Part shown: positions 33,909 to 42,791 of the stretch, one piece after another
How the letters are laid out: the number at the start of each line of letters is the position of its first letter
Numbering within the stretch: position 1 is the stretch's first letter
Assembly: GCF_008704715.1 (NCBI RefSeq)
Contig: NZ_CP023689.1
Location: 8,618,001-8,682,000, forward strand
Length of the DNA: 64,000 nt
Source of the DNA: Streptomyces chartreusis
Lineage (GTDB): Bacteria; Actinomycetota; Actinomycetes; Streptomycetales; Streptomycetaceae
Reading direction: 5' to 3'
Translations under genes and position numbers: made by a program
Notes under the pieces: model-generated
Seen by the model: only the letters and a program-made list of their open reading frames with translations
Databases searched by the model: none
Told to the model about the DNA's origin: nothing

Positions 33909-34013
33909 TGATGAGCGTGTTCATGCCACGATGCCCTGGCGGGCCTGCCCGATGGCTCGCATGCTTTTCACGTGAGAGGACGTCCACGAGCCGCGATCAG
34001 AAGGGACAGGGAC

Positions 34014-35327
34014 GTGCCCACCCCCTACCGCACGACCGTGAGACGACAGCTCCTGGCGCTGTTCGCCGCCCTCCTGCCGCTGCTCGCGGCACTGCTCGTC
34101 GCAGCCCCGGCGGCCGGCGCCCGCACCGAGGCGGCCGACGCCGTCCCGGCCGCCACGCTCGCCGAGGTCACCGACTTCGGCACCAACCCCAGCAACCTGC
34201 GGATGTACGTGTACGTGCCGGAGAACGTGGCCGCGAAGCCCGCGATCCTGGTGGCCGTGCACTGGTGCACCGGCTCCGGCCCGGACATGTACAACGGCAC
34301 CGAGTACGACACCCTCGCCGACCAGTACGGCTTCGTCGTGCTGTACCCGTCCGTCACCCGCAGCAGCAAGTGCTTCGACGTCTCCTCGCCGCAGGCGCTC
34401 AGGCGCGACGGCGGCAGCGACCCGGTCGGCATCAGGTCCATGGTCGACTGGGCCACGCGCACCTACGACGCCGACACCGGCCGTGTCTTCGTCACCGGCA
34501 TCTCCTCCGGCGCCATGATGACCAACGTCCTGCTCGGCGACTACCCCGACGTGTTCGCCGCCGGCGCCGCCTTCGCGGGCGTTCCCTTCGGCTGCTTCGC
34601 CACCACCGACGGCTCCGAGTGGAACAGCGCGTGCGCCCAGGGCACGGTCACCCGCACCGCGCAGCAGTGGGGCGACACCGCCCGCGCCGCGTACCCCGGC
34701 TACACCGGTCCCCGGCCCCGTATGCAGCTGTGGCACGGCACCGAGGACGACGTCCTGCGCTACCCCAACTTCGGGGAGATGATCAAGCAGTGGACCGACG
34801 TCCAGGGCGTCGGCCAGACCCCCGCCGCCACGGACTCGCCCCAGTCCGGCTGGACCCGCACCCGCTACGGCGGCACCGGTGACCGTGCCCCCGTCGAGGC
34901 GATCAGCCTCCAGGGCGTCGGCCACAACCTCTACGGCTACGGCATGGCCGCCCGGGTCCTCACCTTCTTCGGCCTCGACAGCGGCGGCCCCACCCCGCAG
35001 CCCCAGCCCGGCGCCTGCAAGGTCGGCGTCACGACCAACGCCTGGAACACCGGCCTCACCGCCTCCGTGACCCTGACCAACACGAGCTTCACGTCCGTCA
35101 ACGGCTGGCGGCTCGGCTTCACCCTGCCCACCGGCCAGACGATCACCAACGGCTGGGGAGCCACCTACGCCCCGTCCTCCGGCGCGGTGACGGCGACGAA
35201 CGCCTCGTACAACGCGGCCCTCGCGCCCGGTGCGAGCGTCAGCATCGGCTACCAGGCGAACCACACCGGCAACAGCGCGGCGCCGGGCGCCTTCACGCTC
35301 GATGGAACGGCCTGTACGGCCGGGTGA
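34014..35327 (+). CDS. Secreted PHB-depolymerase/acetylxylan-esterase-like protein with CBM2
   Basis: A 437-residue secreted esterase. Residues 1-36 are a signal peptide (RRQLLALFAALLPLLAALLV core). The catalytic domain (about 45-320) is of the esterase_phb/CE1 type: VAVHWCTGSGPDMYN, nucleophile Ser in TGISSGAMMTNVL, and the catalytic His in GVGHNLYGYG. A short Pro/Gln linker leads to a C-terminal CBM2 cellulose-binding module (WNTGLTASVTLTNTSFTSVN, NGWRLGFTLP, NGWGATY) with its exposed tryptophans. It should deacetylate or cut esters in hemicellulose. GTG 34014 has AAGGGAC 6 bases upstream; a GTG at 33972 is less likely. A CebR-like box lies upstream. Confidence 0.88.
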   Translation: MPTPYRTTVRRQLLALFAALLPLLAALLVAAPAAGARTEAADAVPAATLAEVTDFGTNPSNLRMYVYVPENVAAKPAILVAVHWCTGSGPDMYNGTEYDTLADQYGFVVLYPSVTRSSKCFDVSSPQALRRDGGSDPVGIRSMVDWATRTYDADTGRVFVTGISSGAMMTNVLLGDYPDVFAAGAAFAGVPFGCFATTDGSEWNSACAQGTVTRTAQQWGDTARAAYPGYTGPRPRMQLWHGTEDDVLRYPNFGEMIKQWTDVQGVGQTPAATDSPQSGWTRTRYGGTGDRAPVEAISLQGVGHNLYGYGMAARVLTFFGLDSGGPTPQPQPGACKVGVTTNAWNTGLTASVTLTNTSFTSVNGWRLGFTLPTGQTITNGWGATYAPSSGAVTATNASYNAALAPGASVSIGYQANHTGNSAAPGAFTLDGTACTAG

Positions 35328-35447
35328 TCCGCGCGGTCGGCGGGGGCGAGCTTCCGCCCACCGCCGTTCGGACGGGTGACATTCCGTTTTCCGGGAACCC
35401 GGCGGCACGCAGGCGATGTAGATCGAGGACTCCGCTGAGGGCGCGCC

Positions 35448-38400
35448 ATGGCTCTGTCACTGATCACACGTCCGACGGCCGCCGCGGCCGGGCTGGTCGC
35501 GGCCGGACCGAGACTGCTCGCGAGAGGAGCCGCCCCCGCGGTGGGAATCACCGCGGGGGCGGTGACAGCGACGGCCCGGGCGGGGGTCCGCGGCGCCGAC
35601 AGCGCGGCCCGTGTCGTACGGGTCGCCCGCAGCACACTCGCCGTGCGCCCGCACCCCTGGCGATCCGGCGCCCGGGCCCACCTCGCACTGCGGCCCGAGG
35701 CGCCGGAGCGCGTTAGGCGGCTGGGCGGGACGGAACCCGCGGCACGCAAGGTCGCCGAGGCACTGGCGGAGCGGCCCGACGTGGCGCTCGCGTACTGGGA
35801 CGGCGGGCTGTGCCGGCTGGTGATCACCGCAGTGGAGGACTCGGCCGGCGACCGGGTGCTGGAGAGGGCGACCGAGCTCGCCGCCCAGCACGGTCTGGCC
35901 CCCACGGGCGAGGCCGTGGACGAGGTCCCCCACCCGGCCGACCCCGCCGGAGTGCGCGCCGCCGCCGCGACGCTCGCCGCCGACGGCATCGGCATCGCGA
36001 CCGCGTTCGCCGGGTACTTCCTGCGCCTGCCCGCCTCACCCCAGTCGGTGACCGCGCTGGTGACGCTGCTCCGGGAGAACCCCGCCTTCCGCGACTGGCT
36101 GCGCGCGCGGATCGGCCGCTCCCGCATGGACCTCGCACTGGCCGTGGCGCACGCGGCCGCGCACGGCGCCGGACGCACCCCGACCGCCCTGGTGCTGGAC
36201 GGCGCGCTGCGCTCGCTCCAGCTGGCGGAGACGGTGGCGCGCGCCACCGCCTTCGACAAGGTCCACGACGACGTCTGCGCGCCCGAGCGGTCCAGCGTCG
36301 CGGGCATCGGCTTCCCGCGCCCGCCGCTGCGCACCTCCCCGGCGCAGGAGTACGCCGCGCACGCCGAGGCCGGCAGCCTGGTGGGCGCCGCGGCCATGCT
36401 GCTCGTCAAGCACGACGGCACCGAGGCCGCCGAGGCGGTGCTCGCGGGCGCTCCCAAGGCCGCGCGCTACGGGCCCGCCGCCTTCCACGCCGTACTGGCA
36501 TCGGCGCTGTCCCGCACCGGCGTCCTGGTCCGGGACAGCGAGCGGCTGAGGCAGTTGGAGATGGCCGACACGGTCGTCCTGCATCCGAGCGCGCTGCGGA
36601 CCGAGGGCGCCGGTGCCGACCCGTGGGCCGAGGCCGTGCTGGACGCGGCCCGGCGTGCGGGGCTGCGGGTCGTCATGGTGGACGACCCGGCGCTGGCCGA
36701 TTTCACGAGCCTCGCCGACCAGGTGGTGCGCGACGGGCGGCCGCTGCGCGAGGTGGTCGAAGAGCTGCGCGGCGACAGCGGCGCCGTCGTCACGGTCGCC
36801 CGGCCCGGCGCGGACGACGAGGACGTGCACGACGGACTGCTCGCCGGCGACGTGGCGGTCGCCCTCACCGACCGCGACGGCGCCCTCGTCTGGAGCGCCG
36901 ACGTGCTTGCCCCGCACGGACCCGCCGATGTGTGGCGCCTGCTGCGCGCGGTCCCGGCCGCGCGGAAGGTCGGCCGCAGGTCGCAGACCCTGGCCCGGTC
37001 CGGGGCAGCGCTGTCCGGGCTGCTCGTGGCCATCGGCAAGTCCCGGCGTGGCCGTCGTACGCCGTGGTCGGGCCTGCGCCATACGCCGGTCGACGCGAGC
37101 GCGGCCTGGTCACTGCTGGCCGGCACGCGTGCGGCCGTCGGCGTGGCGCTCGCCCGCGCCCCGCACCCCAGGGCACGGGTGGCCTGGCACGAACTGGAGC
37201 ACCGGGAGGTCCGCGCACGGCTGGCGGACGAGTCGGGCCCTGAGCGGACCTTGCCGGAGCGGGTCACCGACGGCACCCGCGAGGCGGTCCGGACGATGGG
37301 CCGCAAGCGTGTGTTCGCCCCGGTGAGCGGGCCGCTCCGGCTCGCGGGTGCCGTGCGCGACGAACTCGACGACCCCCTCACCCCCGTACTGGCCGTCGGC
37401 TCGGCCGCCGAGGCCATCCTCGGCTCGGTCCTGGACGCGCTGCTGGTCATCGGCGCGCTCGACCTGAACGCGCTGGTCGGCGGCGTCCAGCGGATGCGGG
37501 CCGAGCGGGCGCTGTCCGGGCTGCTGGCCAAGCAGAAGCGCAAGGCGCGCGTCACCGGCGAGGACGCTCGGTCCCGGCCGCACCTGGTGGACGCCGCGAA
37601 GCTCAGCCCCGGCGACGTGATCGAGCTCCGGGTCGACGACGTGGTGCCCGCCGACGCCCGCATCGTGGGGGAGGACGCTCTGGAGGTGGACGAGTCCGCG
37701 CTCACGGGGGAGTCCCTGCCGGCCGACAAGGACGTCGATCCGACGCCGGACGCCGCGGTCCCGGACCGCCGCTGCATGGTGTTCGAGGGCACGACCGTGG
37801 TGGCCGGGCACGCCCGCGCCGTAGTGGTGGACACCGGGGACCACACGGAGGCCGCGCGTGCCGTAGCCCTCGCCGCCCGCCGGCCACCGTCCGCCGGAGT
37901 GCAGGCCAGGTTGCGCGAACTCACCGACAAGGCGCTGCCGTTGACGCTCGCGGGTGGTGCCGGGGTGACCGCTCTCTCGCTGCTGCGCGGCACACCGATC
38001 CGTCGTGCGGTGAGCGGCGGGGTCGCGGTGGCCGTGGCCGCCGTGCCGGAGGGGCTGCCGCTGGTGGCGACCGTCGCGCAGCTCGCCGCCGCCCGTCGGC
38101 TCAGCAGCCGGGGCGTGCTCGTCCGGGCACCGCGCACCCTGGAGGCGCTCGGACGGATGGACACCGTCTGCTTCGACAAGACCGGCACGCTCACCGAGAA
38201 CCGGCTGCGCCTGGTGCGGGTCACCGAGGCCGACGGCACGGTCCGCAGACCGGACGAGAAGGCGGCCGACGACACCCTGCGGGCCGCGGCACGGGCCTGC
38301 CCCCGGCTCGCCGCCGGCACGGACCGGCCGGTGCACGCCACCGACGAGGCCGTCCTGGACGCGGCGGCCCCCGACCCGGACTGGACCCAGAGCGAGGGGC

Positions 38401-39770
38401 TGTCCTTCGAGGCGGGGCGCGGCTATGCCGCCGCCGTCGGCCGGACACCGGACGGCGCCCCGCTGCTCGTCGTCAAGGGCGCTCCCGAGACGGTGCTGCC
38501 CGCCTGCCCCGGCGTGCCCCCGTCGGCATCCGGGAGAGCACAGGAGCTGGCCGGCGACGGACTGCGTGTCCTGGCGGTCGCCCACCGCACCCTCGACCCG
38601 TCCGACGACCCGGCGGAGGTCCTCGAACAGCCCCTGGCGGAGCTGGAGTTCACCGGCCTGCTCGCCCTCGCCGACGTACCTCGCGACACCTCCACCGCCC
38701 TGGTCCGGGGACTGCGCGAGGCAGGCGTACGGCCCGTCATGCTGACCGGCGACCACCCGCGGACCGCCCGGGCGATCGCCGCCGAACTGGGCTGGCCCGA
38801 GGACACCGGCGTCGTCACGGGCGACGAACTGGCCTCCGCGGACCGGGAAGGGCGCATCCGGATGCTGCGGGACGTGGGTGTCGTGGCCCGGGTCGCGCCC
38901 GAGCAGAAACTCCAGGTCGTCGAGTCACTGCGGGACGCCGGACGGGTCGTCGCCATGGTCGGTGACGGAGCCAACGACGCTGCGGCCATCCGCGCCGCCG
39001 ACATCGGCGTAGGCATCAACGCCCGCGGCTCGGCGGCCGCTCGCAATGCCGCCGACCTCGTGCTCACCGACGGCGATCTGACGGTCCTGATCGACTCGGT
39101 CGCCGAGGGCCGGGCCCTGTGGCACAGCGTCGCCGACGCCATCGCCATCCTGATCGGCGGCAACGCGGGCGAGGTCGGCTTCGGCCTCCTCGGCACCCTT
39201 CTGTCGGGCGAGGCGCCCCTGTCCACCCGTCAGATGCTGCTGGTCAACCTGTTCACGGACCTGTTCCCGGCGATGGCGGTGGCGGTCACGCCGAAGGAGG
39301 CGGACACGGCGGTCGCCGGGGAGGCGAACGCGGGACCTTCGACCGGCCCCGCCGGCTCGGACGGCACCGAACTCCTCGGCGCCCCGCTGATCCGCAAGAT
39401 CAGGCACCGGGCCCTGACCACCGCACTGGGCGCCACGGCGGCCTGGCTGTTCGGCCGCTTCACCCCGGGCACCGCCCGGCGCTCCACCACGATGGCGCTG
39501 TGCGCGGTGGTCGGCACCCAGCTCGCCCAGACGCTGGCCGACCGCAGGGACAGCCCGCTGGTCCGCGTCACCGCACTCGGTTCCGCGGCCGTCCTCGTCG
39601 TCCTGGTCGAGACGCCCGGGGTCAGCCGGGTCTTCGGCTGCACACCGCTCGGCCCGGTCGCCTGGGCCGGTGTGGCCGCGTCGATCGCCGTCGCCGCGGC
39701 GGGCGGGCGCGCGGTGCCGTACCTGGAGCGGCTCGTCCTGCGGTGGGTGCCGGCCCGGGGTGACCTGTAG
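35448..39770 (+). CDS. Cation-translocating P-type ATPase, CtpI-like, with long N-terminal region
   Basis: A 1440-residue membrane pump. The P-type core is complete: TGES at 753-756, PEGLP at 867-871 in the transport helix, the phosphorylated Asp910 in DKTGTLTEN, KGAPE in the nucleotide domain, and GDGAND at about 1172. PEGLP points to the calcium-type P2 group. The first 600 residues are Ala/Arg rich with weak transmembrane or metal-binding-like segments, unusual in length and similar to mycobacterial CtpI. The transported ion is unknown. A perfect 11-bp stem overlaps its stop. Confidence 0.88.
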   Translation: MALSLITRPTAAAAGLVAAGPRLLARGAAPAVGITAGAVTATARAGVRGADSAARVVRVARSTLAVRPHPWRSGARAHLALRPEAPERVRRLGGTEPAARKVAEALAERPDVALAYWDGGLCRLVITAVEDSAGDRVLERATELAAQHGLAPTGEAVDEVPHPADPAGVRAAAATLAADGIGIATAFAGYFLRLPASPQSVTALVTLLRENPAFRDWLRARIGRSRMDLALAVAHAAAHGAGRTPTALVLDGALRSLQLAETVARATAFDKVHDDVCAPERSSVAGIGFPRPPLRTSPAQEYAAHAEAGSLVGAAAMLLVKHDGTEAAEAVLAGAPKAARYGPAAFHAVLASALSRTGVLVRDSERLRQLEMADTVVLHPSALRTEGAGADPWAEAVLDAARRAGLRVVMVDDPALADFTSLADQVVRDGRPLREVVEELRGDSGAVVTVARPGADDEDVHDGLLAGDVAVALTDRDGALVWSADVLAPHGPADVWRLLRAVPAARKVGRRSQTLARSGAALSGLLVAIGKSRRGRRTPWSGLRHTPVDASAAWSLLAGTRAAVGVALARAPHPRARVAWHELEHREVRARLADESGPERTLPERVTDGTREAVRTMGRKRVFAPVSGPLRLAGAVRDELDDPLTPVLAVGSAAEAILGSVLDALLVIGALDLNALVGGVQRMRAERALSGLLAKQKRKARVTGEDARSRPHLVDAAKLSPGDVIELRVDDVVPADARIVGEDALEVDESALTGESLPADKDVDPTPDAAVPDRRCMVFEGTTVVAGHARAVVVDTGDHTEAARAVALAARRPPSAGVQARLRELTDKALPLTLAGGAGVTALSLLRGTPIRRAVSGGVAVAVAAVPEGLPLVATVAQLAAARRLSSRGVLVRAPRTLEALGRMDTVCFDKTGTLTENRLRLVRVTEADGTVRRPDEKAADDTLRAAARACPRLAAGTDRPVHATDEAVLDAAAPDPDWTQSEGLSFEAGRGYAAAVGRTPDGAPLLVVKGAPETVLPACPGVPPSASGRAQELAGDGLRVLAVAHRTLDPSDDPAEVLEQPLAELEFTGLLALADVPRDTSTALVRGLREAGVRPVMLTGDHPRTARAIAAELGWPEDTGVVTGDELASADREGRIRMLRDVGVVARVAPEQKLQVVESLRDAGRVVAMVGDGANDAAAIRAADIGVGINARGSAAARNAADLVLTDGDLTVLIDSVAEGRALWHSVADAIAILIGGNAGEVGFGLLGTLLSGEAPLSTRQMLLVNLFTDLFPAMAVAVTPKEADTAVAGEANAGPSTGPAGSDGTELLGAPLIRKIRHRALTTALGATAAWLFGRFTPGTARRSTTMALCAVVGTQLAQTLADRRDSPLVRVTALGSAAVLVVLVETPGVSRVFGCTPLGPVAWAGVAASIAVAAAGGRAVPYLERLVLRWVPARGDL

Positions 39771-39793
39771 CCGTACGGCGGTCAGGTCACCCC
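39757..39793. terminator. Bidirectional terminator overlapping ATPase stop
   Basis: GGGGTGACCTG (39757-39767) pairs perfectly with CAGGTCACCCC (39783-39793) around a 15-base loop, within the 37-base gap of two convergent genes and over the ATPase stop codon. Confidence 0.7.
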
Positions 39794-39807
39794 AGGTGCG
39801 TCCGCGG

Positions 39808-40899
39808 TCAGACGGACCGGTGGTACTGGTCCGGCACGTGCACGTCCCCGCCCAGCTCCCGGGCCGCGTGCCGGGCCCACGACGGGTTGCGCAGCAGCTC
39901 CCGGCCGAGGAGGACGGCGTCGGCCTCGTCGTTCGCGACGATCTTCTCGGCCTGCTCGGCCTCGGTGATCAGGCCCACGGCGGCGACCGGCAGCGATGTC
40001 TCGGCCTTCACGCGCGCCGCGAACGGCACCTGGTAGCCGGGGCCGACCGGGATGTGGACGCCGGAGGCGTTGCCGCCGGTCGAGACGTCCAGCAGGTCGA
40101 TGCCGTGGGCCTTCAGGTCGGCGGCGAAGCGGACGGTGTCGTCGGCGGTCCAGCCGTCCTTCTCCAGCCAGTCGGTCGCGGAGATGCGGAAGAACAGCGG
40201 CTTGTCCTGCGGCCACACCGCGCGCACGGCGTCCACGACCTGGAGGGCGAAGCGGGTGCGGTTCTCGTACGAGCCGCCGTACTCGTCGGTGCGGTGGTTG
40301 GAGTGCGGGGACAGGAACTCGTTGATCAGATAGCCGTGGGCGCCGTGGATCTCGGCGATCTCGAATCCGGCGGCGAGGGCGCGGCGCGCGGCGTCCGCGA
40401 ACTGGCCCACGACCTCCTGGATCCCGTCGACCGTCAGCTCTGTAGGCACGGGGTGACCGTCGGCGAAGGGGATCGCGCTCGGCGCCACTGGCTGCCAGCC
40501 GTAGGAGTCCGGCCCGACCGGCGCGCCGCCCTTCCAGGGCCGGTCGGTCGACGCCTTGCGGCCGGCATGGGCCAGCTGGATCGCCGGCACGGTGCCCTGC
40601 GACACCAGGAAGCGCGTGATCCGGCGGAACGCCTCGACCTGCGTGTCGTTCCAGATGCCCAGGTCCCAGGGGGAGATGCGGCCCTCGGGGCTGACGCCGG
40701 TCGCCTCGACGACGATCAGGCCCGTGCCGCCGGCCGCGCGGGCGCCGTAGTGCGCGAAGTGCCAGTCGTTGGGGGCGCCCGTGTCGGGGCCCTCCGGTGC
40801 GGCCGAGTACTGGCACATCGGGGGCATCCACACCCGGTTCGGGATCGTCACTTCACGCAGGGCGTAGGGCTCGAAGAGCGCGCTCACGGCGGACTCCAT
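39808..40899 (-). CDS. NADH:flavin oxidoreductase/old-yellow-enzyme family (YqjM-like)
   Basis: A 363-residue FMN ene-reductase of the YqjM class: LREVTIPNRVWMPPMCQYSA with the Cys-containing substrate motif, IQLAHAGRKASTDRPW with the catalytic His pair region, GFEIAEIHGAHGYLINEFLS, and the FMN phosphate site near VLLGRELLRNPSW. It reduces activated carbon-carbon double bonds with NAD(P)H. ATG 40899 has a poor Shine-Dalgarno; GTG 40887, 12 bases downstream with GGAG before it, is an alternative start. It is divergent from an ArsR regulator with repeats between them, which probably control it. Confidence 0.9.
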   Translation of the reverse strand: MESAVSALFEPYALREVTIPNRVWMPPMCQYSAAPEGPDTGAPNDWHFAHYGARAAGGTGLIVVEATGVSPEGRISPWDLGIWNDTQVEAFRRITRFLVSQGTVPAIQLAHAGRKASTDRPWKGGAPVGPDSYGWQPVAPSAIPFADGHPVPTELTVDGIQEVVGQFADAARRALAAGFEIAEIHGAHGYLINEFLSPHSNHRTDEYGGSYENRTRFALQVVDAVRAVWPQDKPLFFRISATDWLEKDGWTADDTVRFAADLKAHGIDLLDVSTGGNASGVHIPVGPGYQVPFAARVKAETSLPVAAVGLITEAEQAEKIVANDEADAVLLGRELLRNPSWARHAARELGGDVHVPDQYHRSV

Positions 40900-40934
40900 T
40901 CGTCGCGGGGGACCAGTCGTCTGCTCGTACGATA

Positions 40935-40966
40935 GACATCGTAGTACGGCAGATGTCAAACTACGA
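40935..40966. promoter_or_regulatory. Overlapping inverted repeats between OYE and ArsR genes
   Basis: GACATC (40935-40940) and GATGTC (40952-40957) form a perfect repeat with 11-base spacer, while TCGTAG (40939-40944) and CTACGA (40961-40966) form another. They lie in the 138-base divergent promoter region and are candidate sites for the ArsR protein. Confidence 0.45.
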
Positions 40967-41037
40967 GAGGTCTCGTACAATGGCAGAGTCCGTCGGCAAG
41001 ACGGGCCGGCCGAGGAACCCGACGAAGTGGAGCCGCC

Positions 41038-41391
41038 GTGACCAGCGCCGCTGTCAGCAGCCGAGACCTCCCGCACCCGGCACGCGAGGAGATCCGCCTC
41101 GAAGGTGTGCTGCACGCGCTGTCCGACCCGCTGCGGCTGTACATCGTGCGGGAGCTCGCCGCCGTCGGCGACGAGCTCTCCTGTTCGCACTTCGACCTGC
41201 CGGTCACCAAGTCCACCACCACGCACCACTTCCGGGTGCTGCGCGAGAGCGGGGTGATCCGGCAGATCTACCGGGGCACCGCCAAGATGAACGGCCTGCG
41301 CAAGGACGACCTAGACGGCCTCTTCCCGGGACTGCTCGACGCCCTTCTCGACGCCGCCGCCCGACAGGCCGCCCGGCTCGGGGACGCCTGA
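41038..41391 (+). CDS. ArsR family transcriptional regulator
   Basis: A 117-residue winged-HTH repressor: LEGVLHALSDPLRLYIVREL is the typical ArsR start, and the recognition helix follows in LPVTKSTTTHHFRVLRESGV. Only one cysteine (ELSCSHFD) is seen, so metal sensing through the classical cysteine cluster is unlikely; a redox or organic signal is possible. GTG 41038 has a GTGGAG-like Shine-Dalgarno. It is divergent from the old-yellow-enzyme gene and its last 81 bases overlap the end of the convergent permease gene. Confidence 0.88.
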   Translation: MTSAAVSSRDLPHPAREEIRLEGVLHALSDPLRLYIVRELAAVGDELSCSHFDLPVTKSTTTHHFRVLRESGVIRQIYRGTAKMNGLRKDDLDGLFPGLLDALLDAAARQAARLGDA

Positions 41392-42699
41392 ACCAGCCTT
41401 CGCGGGCAGGTGGTTGAAGAGCAGGTTCAGCACGATCGCGGTGAGGCAGCCCGCGCTGATGCCGCTGTTCATCACCGTCTGGAACCAGTCGGGGAACTTC
41501 TCGTAGATCGCCGGCACCCCGACCGGCAGCATGCCCATGGCCACCGAGACGGCCACCACCGTCAGGTTGTTGTTGCCCTTGAAATCGACCCCGGCCAGGG
41601 TCCTGAGCCCGCTCGCGGCGACCGTCCCGAACATCACCAGACCCGCACCGCCCAGCACCGGCGCCGGTATCGCCGCCACCACCGCGCCCAGCTTGGGCAG
41701 CAGGCCGAGCAGGACCAGGATGCCGCCCGCGGTCGCCACCACCCAGCGGCTGCGCACCCGGGTCATGCCGACCAGACCCACGTTCTGCGCGTACGCCGTG
41801 TACGGGAAGGTGTTGAAGACGCCGCCCAGCACCGTCGACAGGCCGTCGGCGCGCAGACCGTCCGCCAGGGAGCGCGGCTCGACCTTGCGGTCGGTCATCT
41901 CGCCGACCGCGATCAGGTCACCGGTCGTCTCGGTCATCGTCACCAGCGCCACCACCAGCATCGACGCGATCGCCGAGAACTCGAAGGCGGGCGCCCCGAA
42001 GTGGAACGGCGTGCTGATGCCGAGCCAGTCCGCCTCGCCCACGCCGCCGAAGTCGGTGAAGCCGAAGGGCACGGCCACCGCGAGTCCGACCACGATGCCG
42101 ATCAGTACGGCGATCCGGCTGAGGAACACCGGCGCGAACCGCTGCACACCGAGCACCACGGCGAGCACGAAGGCGGCCAGCGCGAGGTTCCCCGGCTCCC
42201 CGAAGTCCGCCGAACCGGCGCCGCCCGCCGCCCAGTTGCCCGCGACCGGCAGCAGGGAGAGGCCGATGATCAGGATCACCGTGCCGGTCACGAGGGGCGG
42301 GAAGAAGCGCAGCAGCCTGCCGAAGACCGGAGCCAGCAGCATGATCGCCAGTCCGGCGACGATCACCGAGCCGTAGATCGCCGGGAGTCCGCCGCCCGTG
42401 GTGCCGATCAGCACCATCGGGGAGACGGCGGCGAACGTACAGCCTTGCATGATGGGCAGCCGTACGCCGAAACGCCAGAAGCCGATGCACTGGATCAGCG
42501 TCGCGATACCGCACACCAGCAGGTCGGCGGTGATCAGATACGCCAGGTCGGCGGGCGGCAGTTTCATGGCGCCGCCGACGATGAGGGGGACGGCCACCGC
42601 GCCCGCGTACATCGCAAGTACGTGCTGGAGGCCGAATGTGGCCAACTGGCGTTTGGGCGGGATCTCGTCGACCGGGTGCACGGGTGCGGTTTCGTTCAT
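41311..42699 (-). CDS. NCS2 family uracil/xanthine permease
   Basis: A 462-residue integral membrane protein of the nucleobase-cation symporter 2 family. About 12-14 hydrophobic segments are visible, with LQHVLAMYAGAVAVPLIVGG at the start, the QGCTFAAVSPMVLIG motif, AIASMLVVALVTMTETTGDL bearing the substrate Glu, and NTFPYTAYAQNVGLVGMTRV. It takes up uracil, xanthine or uric acid; which one cannot be told. ATG 42699 starts MNETAPVHP. Its 3' end overlaps the convergent ArsR gene by 81 bases. Confidence 0.92.
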   Translation of the reverse strand: MNETAPVHPVDEIPPKRQLATFGLQHVLAMYAGAVAVPLIVGGAMKLPPADLAYLITADLLVCGIATLIQCIGFWRFGVRLPIMQGCTFAAVSPMVLIGTTGGGLPAIYGSVIVAGLAIMLLAPVFGRLLRFFPPLVTGTVILIIGLSLLPVAGNWAAGGAGSADFGEPGNLALAAFVLAVVLGVQRFAPVFLSRIAVLIGIVVGLAVAVPFGFTDFGGVGEADWLGISTPFHFGAPAFEFSAIASMLVVALVTMTETTGDLIAVGEMTDRKVEPRSLADGLRADGLSTVLGGVFNTFPYTAYAQNVGLVGMTRVRSRWVVATAGGILVLLGLLPKLGAVVAAIPAPVLGGAGLVMFGTVAASGLRTLAGVDFKGNNNLTVVAVSVAMGMLPVGVPAIYEKFPDWFQTVMNSGISAGCLTAIVLNLLFNHLPAKAGSGVPEPGGLSGGGVEKGVEQSREEAV

Positions 42700-42791
42700 G
42701 GGCGAGACCGTAGGCTCCTTGAACAGAATGTTGATTTCGTGGGTGTTGCCGCTTCGTATCCTGCTCCGGGGCACATGTGGTCCCCGCGTCC

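Larger units (their letters stand above)
33423..34013. other. 591-base intergenic region between pectate lyase and esterase
   Basis: No convincing intact gene is present. It holds a coding-like remnant on the minus strand (33476-33616), a LacI-type palindrome at 33805-33812 and a CebR-like box at 33895-33908. The central part (about 33690-33830) is less GC-rich than its surroundings, as expected of promoters. Confidence 0.6.

Noticed and set aside
33613..33987. 124-residue minus-strand frame in the pectate lyase/esterase gap
   Set aside because: Poor codon bias and no motif; the region looks regulatory.
33921..35408. 495-residue minus-strand frame opposite the CBM2 esterase
   Set aside because: Shadow of the esterase; Val/Gly/Arg-rich and without motifs.
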